A stretch of 39,583 nucleotides of DNA from GYS-P2D sp964489125. Its GTDB lineage: Bacteria > Bacteroidota > Bacteroidia > Chitinophagales > Saprospiraceae. The stretch covers positions 1-39,583 of the forward strand of contig CAZAXY010000020.1 in the NCBI GenBank assembly GCA_964489125.1, given 5' to 3'. Positions 18,342-25,863 of the stretch are shown here, in pieces (position 1 is the stretch's first letter; each line of letters begins with the position of its first letter). The position numbers were made by a program, and so were the translations under genes. The notes under the pieces were generated by a model, which made no database searches, was not told where the DNA came from, and worked only from the letters and a program-made list of their open reading frames with translations.

Positions 18342-18938
18342 ATGGGCACCGAGGAACTCCGAAAAGAAAATGCCAGCTCTATTATTCGAAATCATATGAT
18401 CTGGTCTATGGGGGCGGGTTTTATTCCTGTACCTATCGCAGACTTTTTTGCTGTTACAGCCATTCAGTTAGATATGATTAGGCAGCTGAGTAGATTATAT
18501 GACGTAGACTTCAAGGAGACGAGTGGCAAGGCTATAATTACTTCTCTATCTGGAGCAAGTGTAGCTAGGATGGGGTCTCGGATCATCAAGTTTATACCAG
18601 GAGTAGGAAGTATCCTTGGCGGAGTTACACTTGCTGTATTATCTGGTGCCAGTACCTATGCACTTGGTGAAGTGTTTCAGAGCCATTTTGAGAGCGGGGG
18701 TACTTTCTTAGATTTTGATGTTAGTCGTCTTAAGCGGATGTATGATGAGAAATTTGAGAAAGGGAAGGAGGTTGCTGAGGAAATCAGGAAAGAACAGAAA
18801 TTAAAAGAAACAAAAGTTGAAGCTGCAGATAAGGATCATATCAAGCGACTCCAGGAGTTATCCGTGTTAAAAGAGAAGGGACATATCACTGCGGAAGAGT
18901 TCGATCAGCTCAAATCTTCTATACTCAAGGATATATAA
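18342..18938 (+). CDS. DUF697-family protein with C-terminal SHOCT-like motif
   Basis: 198 aa. The first half (about 8-125) is a DUF697-type domain: HMIWSMGAGFIPVPIADFFAV, then QLDMIRQLSRLYDV and a Gly-rich hydrophobic stretch (FIPGVGSILGGVTLAVLSGA) that could enter the membrane. A charged coiled segment (about 135-170) follows. The C-terminal piece, LQELSVLKEKGHITAEEFDQ and onwards, has the SHOCT signature (L-x-x-L-K-E-x-G-x-I-T-x-E-E-F). DUF697 domains often occur with GTPases; no GTPase is nearby. The role is unknown, perhaps membrane-associated oligomer assembly. Gaps of 172 and 97 bases flank it, so it is probably a single-gene unit. Confidence 0.75.
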   Translation: MGTEELRKENASSIIRNHMIWSMGAGFIPVPIADFFAVTAIQLDMIRQLSRLYDVDFKETSGKAIITSLSGASVARMGSRIIKFIPGVGSILGGVTLAVLSGASTYALGEVFQSHFESGGTFLDFDVSRLKRMYDEKFEKGKEVAEEIRKEQKLKETKVEAADKDHIKRLQELSVLKEKGHITAEEFDQLKSSILKDI

Positions 18939-19035
18939 GCATTAGTTAAAATATCAATGTTTGCACAACAAATTAGAGGGTGCAACATTATTTAGGCATA
19001 ATATCGAATAAAATATTTTTCACAAACCATTAATT

Positions 19036-19878
19036 ATGTCTAAGTACATTACGTTTTTATTTGCATTAGCATTCTTGTTTGCCAGTGCGCTCAGCGCTCA
19101 GATTAGGACACCAGCACCTAGTCCAAGTGCATCATTTACTCAGGAGATTGGATTAATCGAGGTAACAGCAGAATACTCTCGTCCTGGTGTGAAAGGTAGA
19201 ACCATTTTTGGTGATCTCGTACCATTCAATGAAGTATGGAGAACAGGAGCCAATGGCGCTACTAAAATTTCTTTTTCTGGAGATGTCAAAATCGAAGGTG
19301 AAGAGCTCCCAGCTGGATCGTATGCTGTATTAACTAAACCAGGTGCAAGATCTTGGGATGTTCATTTCTACACTTATGAAGGTCGTAGCTGGGGTTCGTA
19401 TGTAGAGAAGGAGCCTGCATTAATCGTTAAAGGCGATGTAGCGACACTTCCGATATCTGTTCACAACTTTATGATCACAGTAGATAACCTTACTGACAGC
19501 GCTGGATCATTAGAGTTTATATGGGATAAGACTTTAGTATCTATAGATATTGATACTGAGGTGGATGCGGCAGTTATGGCAAGCATCAAAGAAACGCTTG
19601 CTGGCCCGACTGCCGGTGATTACTACGCAGCTGGTGCATATTTATATAGTTCTGGTAAGGATCTAAACACAGCTCTTGAGTACGTGCAAAAAGCGACTCA
19701 TAGTGATAGCCCAAGATTCTGGCAGTTGCGCATGGAGTCTGAGATACTTGGTAAGCTCGGAAGAGTACAGGACGCAATCAAAGTAGCCAATAAATCCAAA
19801 GCTTTGGCTATGGAGGCTGGCAATACTGACTTTGTCAGAATAAATGAAAAGAACATTGAAATGTGGTCGTCTAAGTAA
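19036..19878 (+). CDS. Secreted DUF2911 protein
   Basis: 280 aa. Signal peptide ends near ALSAQ (residue 22). The DUF2911 domain spans about 30-175 with the typical pieces ITVEYSRP-like IEVTAEYSRPGVKGRTIFG, NEVWRTGANGATKI and LPAGSYAVLTKPG. A C-terminal region (about 195-280) looks like two TPR-type helix pairs (YYAAGAYLYSSGKDLNTALE, then ILGKLGRVQDAIKVANKSKA). The family is common in Bacteroidota and its function is not established. A strong bidirectional terminator follows. Confidence 0.85.
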   Translation: MSKYITFLFALAFLFASALSAQIRTPAPSPSASFTQEIGLIEVTAEYSRPGVKGRTIFGDLVPFNEVWRTGANGATKISFSGDVKIEGEELPAGSYAVLTKPGARSWDVHFYTYEGRSWGSYVEKEPALIVKGDVATLPISVHNFMITVDNLTDSAGSLEFIWDKTLVSIDIDTEVDAAVMASIKETLAGPTAGDYYAAGAYLYSSGKDLNTALEYVQKATHSDSPRFWQLRMESEILGKLGRVQDAIKVANKSKALAMEAGNTDFVRINEKNIEMWSSK

Positions 19879-19906
19879 ACGGCGCACTTACTTCAATTAA
19901 TTTTTA

Positions 19907-19941
19907 AAAGGCATCTGTCGCACTAAACGTCAGGTGCCTTT
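19907..19941. terminator. Bidirectional terminator between convergent genes
   Basis: AAAGGCATCTG (19907-19917) pairs with CAGGTGCCTTT (19931-19941), 11 bp with one mismatch and a 13-nt loop, flanked by A and T runs. It lies past the DUF2911 stop and overlaps the last codons of the symporter gene, serving both strands. Confidence 0.8.
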
Positions 19942-21614
19942 CTTATTTGGTCAGATGGAAGTAGAAGCTGTAAGATGGAGCCGATCATTATGACTAATAC
20001 ACATCCTATTAGGTTTAACCATAGGAATGCCACCAAATCTTCAGAATAGATATAGATAACTAATAACTCCGTGATGATAGCTGCTATAAATACGGCTTTA
20101 GCGCCGATCTTCTTAAAGAAGAAAGCTGCCAGAAAAATGCCCAAAATGGTTCCATAAAACAATGATCCAATTATATTGACAAATTGTATGAGATTCTCAA
20201 ATAGCGAAGCGACCGAAGCAAACCCAATAGCAATTAGTCCCCACATAATTGTCAAGCCTTTAGCTGTTCTTACATAACCCACTTCTGTGAGATTTGGATT
20301 GATGGTTCGCTTATAGATATCAATGAGTGATGTCGACGCCAGAGCGTTAAGCTCAGATGCAGTAGATGACATAGCAGCACAGAAGAATACTGCCAATAGT
20401 AAGCCTATTAGGCCTACGGGTAAATTATTCAGGATAAAATGGATGAAGACATAATCTTTATCATTTGACTCAGCATCTGGCAAAGTAGCTTTTATCAGTT
20501 CTTTTGATTCGGAGCGCAGATGTTCAATATCCTTGTTTATGGTTATGATTCTGTTTTCTGAGTCGAGAGAATTTCCTGATGTTTGTGAGGCAATCATCAA
20601 TTGCTGACGTTCTGATTCCAACAGGCGATACTCATTTTGGAGACTTCCGTATTCGCTACTACGATCGCTGACCATCATTTGCTTTTCAACTTGAGTGTTG
20701 AAGAATAAGGGGGCGCTATTATACTGATAGAAGACGAAGACCATGATGCCGACCATGAGTATGAAAAATTGCATAGGAACCTTAAGTAACCCATTGAACA
20801 GGAGGCCATATCTCGATTGGTCTACAGACTCACCTGTAAGATATCGTTGCACTTGGCTTTGATCAGTGCCAAAGTACGAGAGCGCTAAGAAAGACCCACC
20901 GATAATTCCTGTCCAAAATGTATATCGATCATTCAGGTCAAAACTAAAGTCCAAAACTTCCATCTTGCCATTTAAACCTGCCACCTCGAGCGTATCCATA
21001 AAAGATATATCATCAGGAAGCCTATTGAGTATGATTCCAAATGCTATAATTAATCCCACAAAAATGATCATCATCTGATATCGTTGGGTGACATTGACGG
21101 CACGTGTGCCACCAAGAACGGTATAGAGTACTACGAGGCCTCCAATCAGCAAGACCATATAATTAAGCTCGACATTGAGGACTGAGGATAATACAATCGC
21201 AGGTGCGTAGATTGTTATTCCAGCAGCCAGACCACGCTGTACCAAGAACAACACTGATGTGAGCAGTCGAGTATTCAGGTCGAAACGCTGTTCTAAAAAT
21301 TCATATGCGGTAAATACCTTAAGTCGCTTATATCGCGGTATAAAGTAGATACAGATGATCACCATGGCTATCGGTAATCCAAAATAGAACTGGACGAATT
21401 TCATGCCATCTGCAAAGGCTTGGCCAGGTGTTGATAGGAAAGTAATAGCACTGGCTTGTGTTGCCATGACTGATAAGCCGACAGTATACCATTTGGCACT
21501 ATTACTATCGAGCAAATAACTTTCAAGGTTCTTCTGATCAAGAGATTTGTAGATGCCGTAACATACAATAATCAAAAGGGTAGCAATAAGGACAATCCAA
21601 TCTATCCCGTGCAT
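19923..21614 (-). CDS. Sodium:solute symporter (SSS family)
   Basis: 563 aa from the ATG at 21614; a TTG one codon earlier is in frame but the ATG overlaps the preceding stop (TGATG) and is preferred. About 13 membrane helices. The family motif appears as YFGTDQSQVQRYLTG (about 247-261), with the N-terminal helix-1 break MATQASAITFLSTPGQAF. Between two helices lies an unusual hydrophilic, coiled-coil-like insert of about 75 residues (about 310-385: SEYGSLQNEYRLLESERQQL). It would import a sugar, acid or similar compound with Na+. Last gene of the operon with the 31-aa peptide, PIG-L deacetylase and NqrM-like protein; its substrate may be the deacetylase product. Confidence 0.9.
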   Translation of the reverse strand: MHGIDWIVLIATLLIIVCYGIYKSLDQKNLESYLLDSNSAKWYTVGLSVMATQASAITFLSTPGQAFADGMKFVQFYFGLPIAMVIICIYFIPRYKRLKVFTAYEFLEQRFDLNTRLLTSVLFLVQRGLAAGITIYAPAIVLSSVLNVELNYMVLLIGGLVVLYTVLGGTRAVNVTQRYQMMIIFVGLIIAFGIILNRLPDDISFMDTLEVAGLNGKMEVLDFSFDLNDRYTFWTGIIGGSFLALSYFGTDQSQVQRYLTGESVDQSRYGLLFNGLLKVPMQFFILMVGIMVFVFYQYNSAPLFFNTQVEKQMMVSDRSSEYGSLQNEYRLLESERQQLMIASQTSGNSLDSENRIITINKDIEHLRSESKELIKATLPDAESNDKDYVFIHFILNNLPVGLIGLLLAVFFCAAMSSTASELNALASTSLIDIYKRTINPNLTEVGYVRTAKGLTIMWGLIAIGFASVASLFENLIQFVNIIGSLFYGTILGIFLAAFFFKKIGAKAVFIAAIITELLVIYIYSEDLVAFLWLNLIGCVLVIMIGSILQLLLPSDQIRKAPDV

Positions 21615-21709
21615 CAATTGAACATTGTAGTCAGCAAGTAAAACAAAAAGATATATACAGCATTAGCAATCAGGATGAGTGCATAACGCTTATTCCACTT
21701 ATTTTCCAT
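21614..21709 (-). CDS. 31-aa membrane peptide, translationally coupled on both sides
   Basis: ATG at 21709, TGA at 21616-21614. The product starts MENKWNKRYALILIANAVYI and continues with FLFYLLTTMFN: a basic N-terminus and one hydrophobic helix, 31 aa in all. Its ATG lies inside the last codons of the PIG-L gene (overlap through 21699-21709), and its stop shares a base with the symporter ATG (TGATG). Such double overlap makes chance unlikely. Inference: a small partner or assembly factor of the symporter, like the small subunits known beside some SSS carriers. No family recognised. Confidence 0.75.
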   Translation of the reverse strand: MENKWNKRYALILIANAVYIFLFYLLTTMFN

Positions 21710-24233
21710 CTCCTTGTTGTTGTCCTGAGTTTAGAGAGTCATTACTTCCGATGGCTATAAGGTTAGCAAACAATCTATATGCACCTGGCACGCCTGCCGG
21801 CAATTCTCTGAACCACGAGATTCCACTATAGATAAAGTTGCCTTTGCCATGCTTAGCTATGAGCAAGGCTCCTTTGGTTACTTCCTCATTTGGATCTGCC
21901 ATAGCCAGCGGTGCTTCGAAGCGGTCATCCCATTCATTAGGGAAATATAGACCTCTTTCCTGCACCCAATCTTTAAAGTCTAGTGAAGTGATCTTATTTG
22001 GCGTATTTAATACCTCATGCTCGGGATCTGCGAATGACACAGTTGCCGATTCATCTGTTATACGATCTCTGGAGAGCTCTAATGGGTACGGAGATATCTG
22101 ATCTCCTCTGAGACCTCGATTTGTGTTATACTGTACGATAACAGTTCCCCCTTGGCTCATAAAGTCCATTAGAATATCCTTGCGAAGCTTTAAGTCCCTA
22201 TGGATATTATATGCTCTAATTCCTATGATGACAACATCGTAGTCGTCCAAGTTATCCGTGGTTATATCTTCCACCGAAAATATGTCTGCCTGATAACCGA
22301 TCTGCGCAAGGCTCTCAGCCACTTCATCTCCGGCTCCTTCGACATAAGCTATTTTTTTACTGACAGTTTTAATATTCAGTCGTTGAACCGTTGTTTCTGA
22401 TGCAGACCTTACATATTGTTTAGGAATATGGTCATATTCTATGACCTTGACATATTCATCCAATACGGAATTATTAGTTTTCAGTTCCGCTGTAAATGAT
22501 GCTGACTCCTGGAGATATGGTCCTACGACCTCAAACTCGACGATCTGAATACTTCCTGCTGGCCCCATCGAGATATCTACCTGTTCAGGTGTTACTGAGA
22601 AGGATTCTGGATGCTTTATCGAAAGGATTCCGTTTACATCATCAGTAAAACTTTTGACAGTTATAGCGACCTTCTTAGGTTCTCGGGTAGAGAGGATATA
22701 TACTGGATCTTCAAACTGTACCGATACTTCTGGCACAGCGACAAATGGTTCATACACCTCTCCTTTTACTGGGTCAGTGAATTTATAAATTACATCCCTT
22801 GAGATGGTCATAGGGGCGCCATTAATCTCTAACGAAATATCCATGCTTATTGGAGCAGAATTAGCTGGTTGGCCGATGAGTTCTTTGTTGTCTATCGCAT
22901 ATAGCCCAAGACTACCTTTCTCCTGAAGCCAATAAGGATTAGATTCTTTGAGATCTGCGTCACTGATTACATAATTGATCTCAGTTTGACTTGATTCATT
23001 ATTGACAAGCTCAGTACTGAGATTGCTATGGTATTCTTCAAGATCGATAGTCTTAAGTATAACCGAAGCTTCGGATCTATTGATTACCTCTAAATCAATA
23101 ACTATGGAATCTCCTGCGGTAGCATTAGCCTGGTTGGCTTTAGCTTCTATGAATAGTCCTAAGCTCTGCAAGATTATATCATCTATTTCTTTGAGTTTAT
23201 AGTTCTTCCAGTGATCGTCACTAATCTGAGCAATCTCCGCTCGGATAGCCAACAAGTCGTCAATATGATCTGAAGGATTGAGGAAGTTAAAACCTGCAAG
23301 TACATCTCTTATCAGGCCTTCAATGTGACCCGCGCCTTCAACACGAGACCAAGTTGTATTTACCCCTTCAAATAAATTAGCCTTATCCGCAGGTAATTCC
23401 CCTTTAATGAGTTCGAGATATTCATTTCTCGAGCCTCTAGAACCCGTTGAGCCAAATCCTTGACTCTTGTGCATAGATCTGCTCAAGGCAGCGATCTCAC
23501 TATTAGATAATCCAATATTCTTATAATACACGCCGACATCAACTGATAGTAAGTTGGTCTTATCTGCTTCTGCAAAATTGGCCCTGCTCCCATAGAACCA
23601 CCAAGAAGTATTAAAAAATATTCGCTTCGTTTGCCATGGCTTCAAGTGACCTAACAAGGCTGCCTGGTAGTCAGGATCAGCTGCTTTGTCATAGGAATCT
23701 ACTGATAGAATCGCTGAGGTCGTATGGTGCCCATGAGTGCGACCAGGGGTTCTATGATCAAACCGATTAACTATAATATCTGGTTTGAATTCTCGTATGA
23801 CTTTTACAACATCATGCATGATTTTATCCCGCTCCCATATTGATAGTGTTTCGTCAGGATGCTTGCTATAGCCAAAATCTATTGCTCGTGTAAAGAATTG
23901 TTCTCCACCATCGGTCGCTCTTGCTCGCAATAATTCATTGGTACGGATTACTCCTAGGTTTTCTCTGATTTCAGCACCGATTCTGTTTTGACCTCCATCG
24001 CCACGGGTAAGAGATAGATAAGCCGTTCGAGCCTTCACTTCATTGGACATATAAGATATCACTGAAGTGTTTTCATCATCAGGATGAGCAGCACAGTATA
24101 ATACCGTTCCTAAGAAGTTGAGCTTCTCGATCTTATTATAAATTTCAACTGCACTTAGTTTATCTGGCTGTTGACTGATCAATTGGCTAGAGCAAAATAA
24201 GCTTGTCACCAGGAGTAAAATAAATACTCGCAT
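21699..24233 (-). CDS. PIG-L (LmbE-like) family deacetylase, secreted
   Basis: 844 aa. A signal peptide (cleavage near ISQQ, about 20-22) sends it to the periplasm. The N-terminal metal-dependent deacetylase domain has AHPDDE (49-54) and the HGHHTTS segment (167-173), which supply the zinc ligands of LmbE/MshB/PIG-L enzymes; they remove acetyl from N-acetylated sugars. The middle (about 350-600) is made of beta-sandwich-like domains. The C-terminal part (about 630-820) has an alpha/beta ThuA/GATase-like look (DDYDVVIIGIRAYN, GGTVIVQYNTN, KGNFIYSG). The following 31-aa peptide and Na+ symporter suggest deacetylation outside followed by uptake (inference). Confidence 0.88.
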   Translation of the reverse strand: MRVFILLLVTSLFCSSQLISQQPDKLSAVEIYNKIEKLNFLGTVLYCAAHPDDENTSVISYMSNEVKARTAYLSLTRGDGGQNRIGAEIRENLGVIRTNELLRARATDGGEQFFTRAIDFGYSKHPDETLSIWERDKIMHDVVKVIREFKPDIIVNRFDHRTPGRTHGHHTTSAILSVDSYDKAADPDYQAALLGHLKPWQTKRIFFNTSWWFYGSRANFAEADKTNLLSVDVGVYYKNIGLSNSEIAALSRSMHKSQGFGSTGSRGSRNEYLELIKGELPADKANLFEGVNTTWSRVEGAGHIEGLIRDVLAGFNFLNPSDHIDDLLAIRAEIAQISDDHWKNYKLKEIDDIILQSLGLFIEAKANQANATAGDSIVIDLEVINRSEASVILKTIDLEEYHSNLSTELVNNESSQTEINYVISDADLKESNPYWLQEKGSLGLYAIDNKELIGQPANSAPISMDISLEINGAPMTISRDVIYKFTDPVKGEVYEPFVAVPEVSVQFEDPVYILSTREPKKVAITVKSFTDDVNGILSIKHPESFSVTPEQVDISMGPAGSIQIVEFEVVGPYLQESASFTAELKTNNSVLDEYVKVIEYDHIPKQYVRSASETTVQRLNIKTVSKKIAYVEGAGDEVAESLAQIGYQADIFSVEDITTDNLDDYDVVIIGIRAYNIHRDLKLRKDILMDFMSQGGTVIVQYNTNRGLRGDQISPYPLELSRDRITDESATVSFADPEHEVLNTPNKITSLDFKDWVQERGLYFPNEWDDRFEAPLAMADPNEEVTKGALLIAKHGKGNFIYSGISWFRELPAGVPGAYRLFANLIAIGSNDSLNSGQQQGDGK

Positions 24234-24251
24234 CTGATTATGTATTTAGTG

Positions 24252-24467
24252 TTATGTGGCAGGTTTTACCTCTGGCATCTTGCAATCTTCGTCAGGAGAT
24301 TTTCCACAGACAGTGCATTCGCCAAGATTATTCTTGATCATAGGGTTATTAGATGCACATGTGCCTCTAAACTCATTGCCCGTAACGATATACCTAATAT
24401 TGATCAATATGAATGAAAGTCCAAAAGTGACTCCAACTATCAATAATATGGTTAAGAAATAATTCAT
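24252..24467 (-). CDS. NqrM-like small membrane protein with four cysteines
   Basis: 71 aa. One N-terminal membrane helix (about 3-24), then a soluble tail with GTCASNNP (C37), GECTVCGK (C51, C54) and DC (C62). This resembles the NqrM/DUF539 group: a helix followed by a G-[ST]-C-A/G motif and a Cys cluster. NqrM helps insert an Fe centre into Na+-translocating NADH:quinone reductase. No nqr gene is in the window, so the role is by family only. It is 18 bases upstream of the PIG-L gene, hence probably in the same transcript. Divergent from mazG. Confidence 0.7.
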   Translation of the reverse strand: MNYFLTILLIVGVTFGLSFILINIRYIVTGNEFRGTCASNNPMIKNNLGECTVCGKSPDEDCKMPEVKPAT

Positions 24468-24506
24468 ATGGCCATAATTAATGTAATAACAACTCAGTTA
24501 ACGTCA

Positions 24507-24514
24507 CAAAGTTA
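24507..24514 (-). promoter_or_regulatory. Candidate -7 box for the NqrM-PIG-L-symporter operon
   Basis: On the minus strand this reads TAACTTTG, an exact TAnnTTTG match, 40 bases before the NqrM-like start. I see no clear TTG at the expected -33 distance. Confidence 0.4.
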
Positions 24515-24553
24515 TTTATGGATGATAGATAAAATGACATTTTTGTAAATATT

Positions 24554-25372
24554 ATGAAATCAGAGAAAGAAACGACAATTAAGGCTGCACTTGATCCAGG
24601 TCGTAGAGCCCAAAAATTGGAGGCCTTTGGACGCCTCCTTGATATAATGGATGAGCTACGTGAGAAGTGCCCTTGGGATCGCAAGCAGACTTTTGAATCT
24701 CTTAGTTCGCTAACGGTTGAGGAGACCTATGAGCTGATTGATGCGATAGAATCTCAAGAGATGAATGATATCAAGGAGGAGCTTGGTGATCTAATGCTTC
24801 ATATGGTGTTCTATGCGAAGCTTGGTGATGAGAAAAATGCCTTTGATGTCGCAGACGTTCTTCACGGTGTTTCTGATAAACTGATTAGACGTCATCCTCA
24901 TATCTATGGCGACACCACAGTAGCCAACGAAGAGGATGTAAAGCGCAATTGGGAAAAAATCAAGATGGCCGAAAGTAATGGTAAAAAATCAGTCTTATCA
25001 GGTGTCCCCAATGCGCTGCCGAGCATTATAAAAGCACAACGGATGCAGGAGAAAGCAGCACAAGTAGGATTTGAGTGGGATGAGACGGCAGATGTATGGG
25101 CCAAAGTCCAGGAAGAACTCGGGGAGTTCAAAGAAGTAGCCGAGCGACAAGAAGATCCAGAAAAGATTACAGAAGAGTTTGGCGACTTGGTATTCTCACT
25201 TATTAATTATGCCCGTCATCTCAGTATTGATTCCAATAGAGCATTGGATCTGACAAACCGAAAGTTTAAAAGACGATTCGAATATATTGAGACTCATGCG
25301 ACTAAGTCTCTTTCAGATATGACCCTGGCCGAGATGGATGCACTATGGGATGAAGCGAAGACTACTGAATAG
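24554..25372 (+). CDS. mazG: Nucleoside triphosphate pyrophosphohydrolase MazG
   Basis: 272 aa, normal MazG length. It hydrolyses (d)NTPs to NMP and pyrophosphate and lowers ppGpp or removes aberrant nucleotides in the cytoplasm. Two MazG domains are visible. The first has KCPWDRKQTFESL, EETYELIDAI, and DIKEELGDLMLHMVFYA, with the acidic E-x2-E...E-x2-D metal site. The second has VQEELGEFKEVAE and ITEEFGDLVFSLINYARH. The conserved linker RHPHIYGD and VPNALPSIIKAQRMQEKAA lie between. It lies about 100 bases ahead of rpsO, which has its own promoter. Confidence 0.95.
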   Translation: MKSEKETTIKAALDPGRRAQKLEAFGRLLDIMDELREKCPWDRKQTFESLSSLTVEETYELIDAIESQEMNDIKEELGDLMLHMVFYAKLGDEKNAFDVADVLHGVSDKLIRRHPHIYGDTTVANEEDVKRNWEKIKMAESNGKKSVLSGVPNALPSIIKAQRMQEKAAQVGFEWDETADVWAKVQEELGEFKEVAERQEDPEKITEEFGDLVFSLINYARHLSIDSNRALDLTNRKFKRRFEYIETHATKSLSDMTLAEMDALWDEAKTTE

Positions 25373-25413
25373 TATTGGATTAAAATAATACAGCTTATGA
25401 TGATATAAACCTG

Positions 25414-25421
25414 TACATTTG
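25414..25421 (+). promoter_or_regulatory. Candidate -7 box of the rpsO promoter
   Basis: TACATTTG exactly fits TAnnTTTG. Transcription would begin near 25428, just before the leader hairpin. No clear -33 TTG at the usual distance. Confidence 0.45.
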
Positions 25422-25433
25422 CAGGCGCTAATC

Positions 25434-25452
25434 AGGGATTTCCGTAATCCCT
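25434..25452 (+). promoter_or_regulatory. Leader hairpin of rpsO
   Basis: AGGGATT (25434-25440) and AATCCCT (25446-25452) form a perfect 7-bp stem with a TCCGT loop. It sits 24 bases before the rpsO ATG and near the predicted transcript start. S15 represses its own translation through leader structures in several bacteria; a similar role here is inference. Confidence 0.45.
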
Positions 25453-25476
25453 CATATTTGGTAACAATTAATTATT

Positions 25477-25752
25477 ATGGCAAATTATTTAACAAACGCA
25501 CAGAAAGAAGCAATTTTCGCCGAGCATGGCGGATCAGCTAGTAACACCGGATCAATTGAAGGTCAAATAGCACTATTCACACACAGAATAAACAGTTTAT
25601 CTGAACACCTCAGAGAAAATAAGAAAGATCATTCTTGCAGACGCACATTATTAACTTTAGTAGGAAAGAGAAAAAGATTGCTGAAGTATCTTGCAGGAAA
25701 GGACATACAACTATACAGAGACTTAATAGCCAAGTTAGGCATCCGAAAGTAA
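25477..25752 (+). CDS. rpsO: 30S ribosomal protein S15
   Basis: 91 aa, normal length. S15 binds the central domain of 16S rRNA early in 30S assembly. The family pattern is clear: GSIEGQIALFTHRINSLSEH and LRENKKDHSCRRTLLTLVGK, then RKRLLKYL. The start MANYLTNAQKEAIFAEHG fits Bacteroidota homologues. A leader hairpin precedes it and a strong terminator follows, so it is mostly a single-gene unit placed before pnp, a very common gene order. Confidence 0.97.
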   Translation: MANYLTNAQKEAIFAEHGGSASNTGSIEGQIALFTHRINSLSEHLRENKKDHSCRRTLLTLVGKRKRLLKYLAGKDIQLYRDLIAKLGIRK

Positions 25753-25770
25753 AGGTCTCCACAATTCGAA

Positions 25771-25805
25771 AAGCATATATCTAAACATGATATATGCTTT
25801 TTTAT
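25771..25805 (+). terminator. Rho-independent terminator after rpsO
   Basis: AAGCATATATC (25771-25781) and GATATATGCTT (25789-25799) form a perfect 11-bp stem with a 7-nt loop, followed by a T-rich run. It separates rpsO from pnp. Confidence 0.88.
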
Positions 25806-25823
25806 TAATATATAATATAATGT

Positions 25824-25831
25824 TAGATTTG
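25824..25831 (+). promoter_or_regulatory. Candidate -7 box of the pnp promoter
   Basis: TAGATTTG exactly fits TAnnTTTG and lies 32 bases before the pnp ATG and just past the rpsO terminator. This supports separate transcription of pnp. Confidence 0.45.
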
Positions 25832-25863
25832 TGCTCGGATACAAATCAAGATAAAAGAAATTT

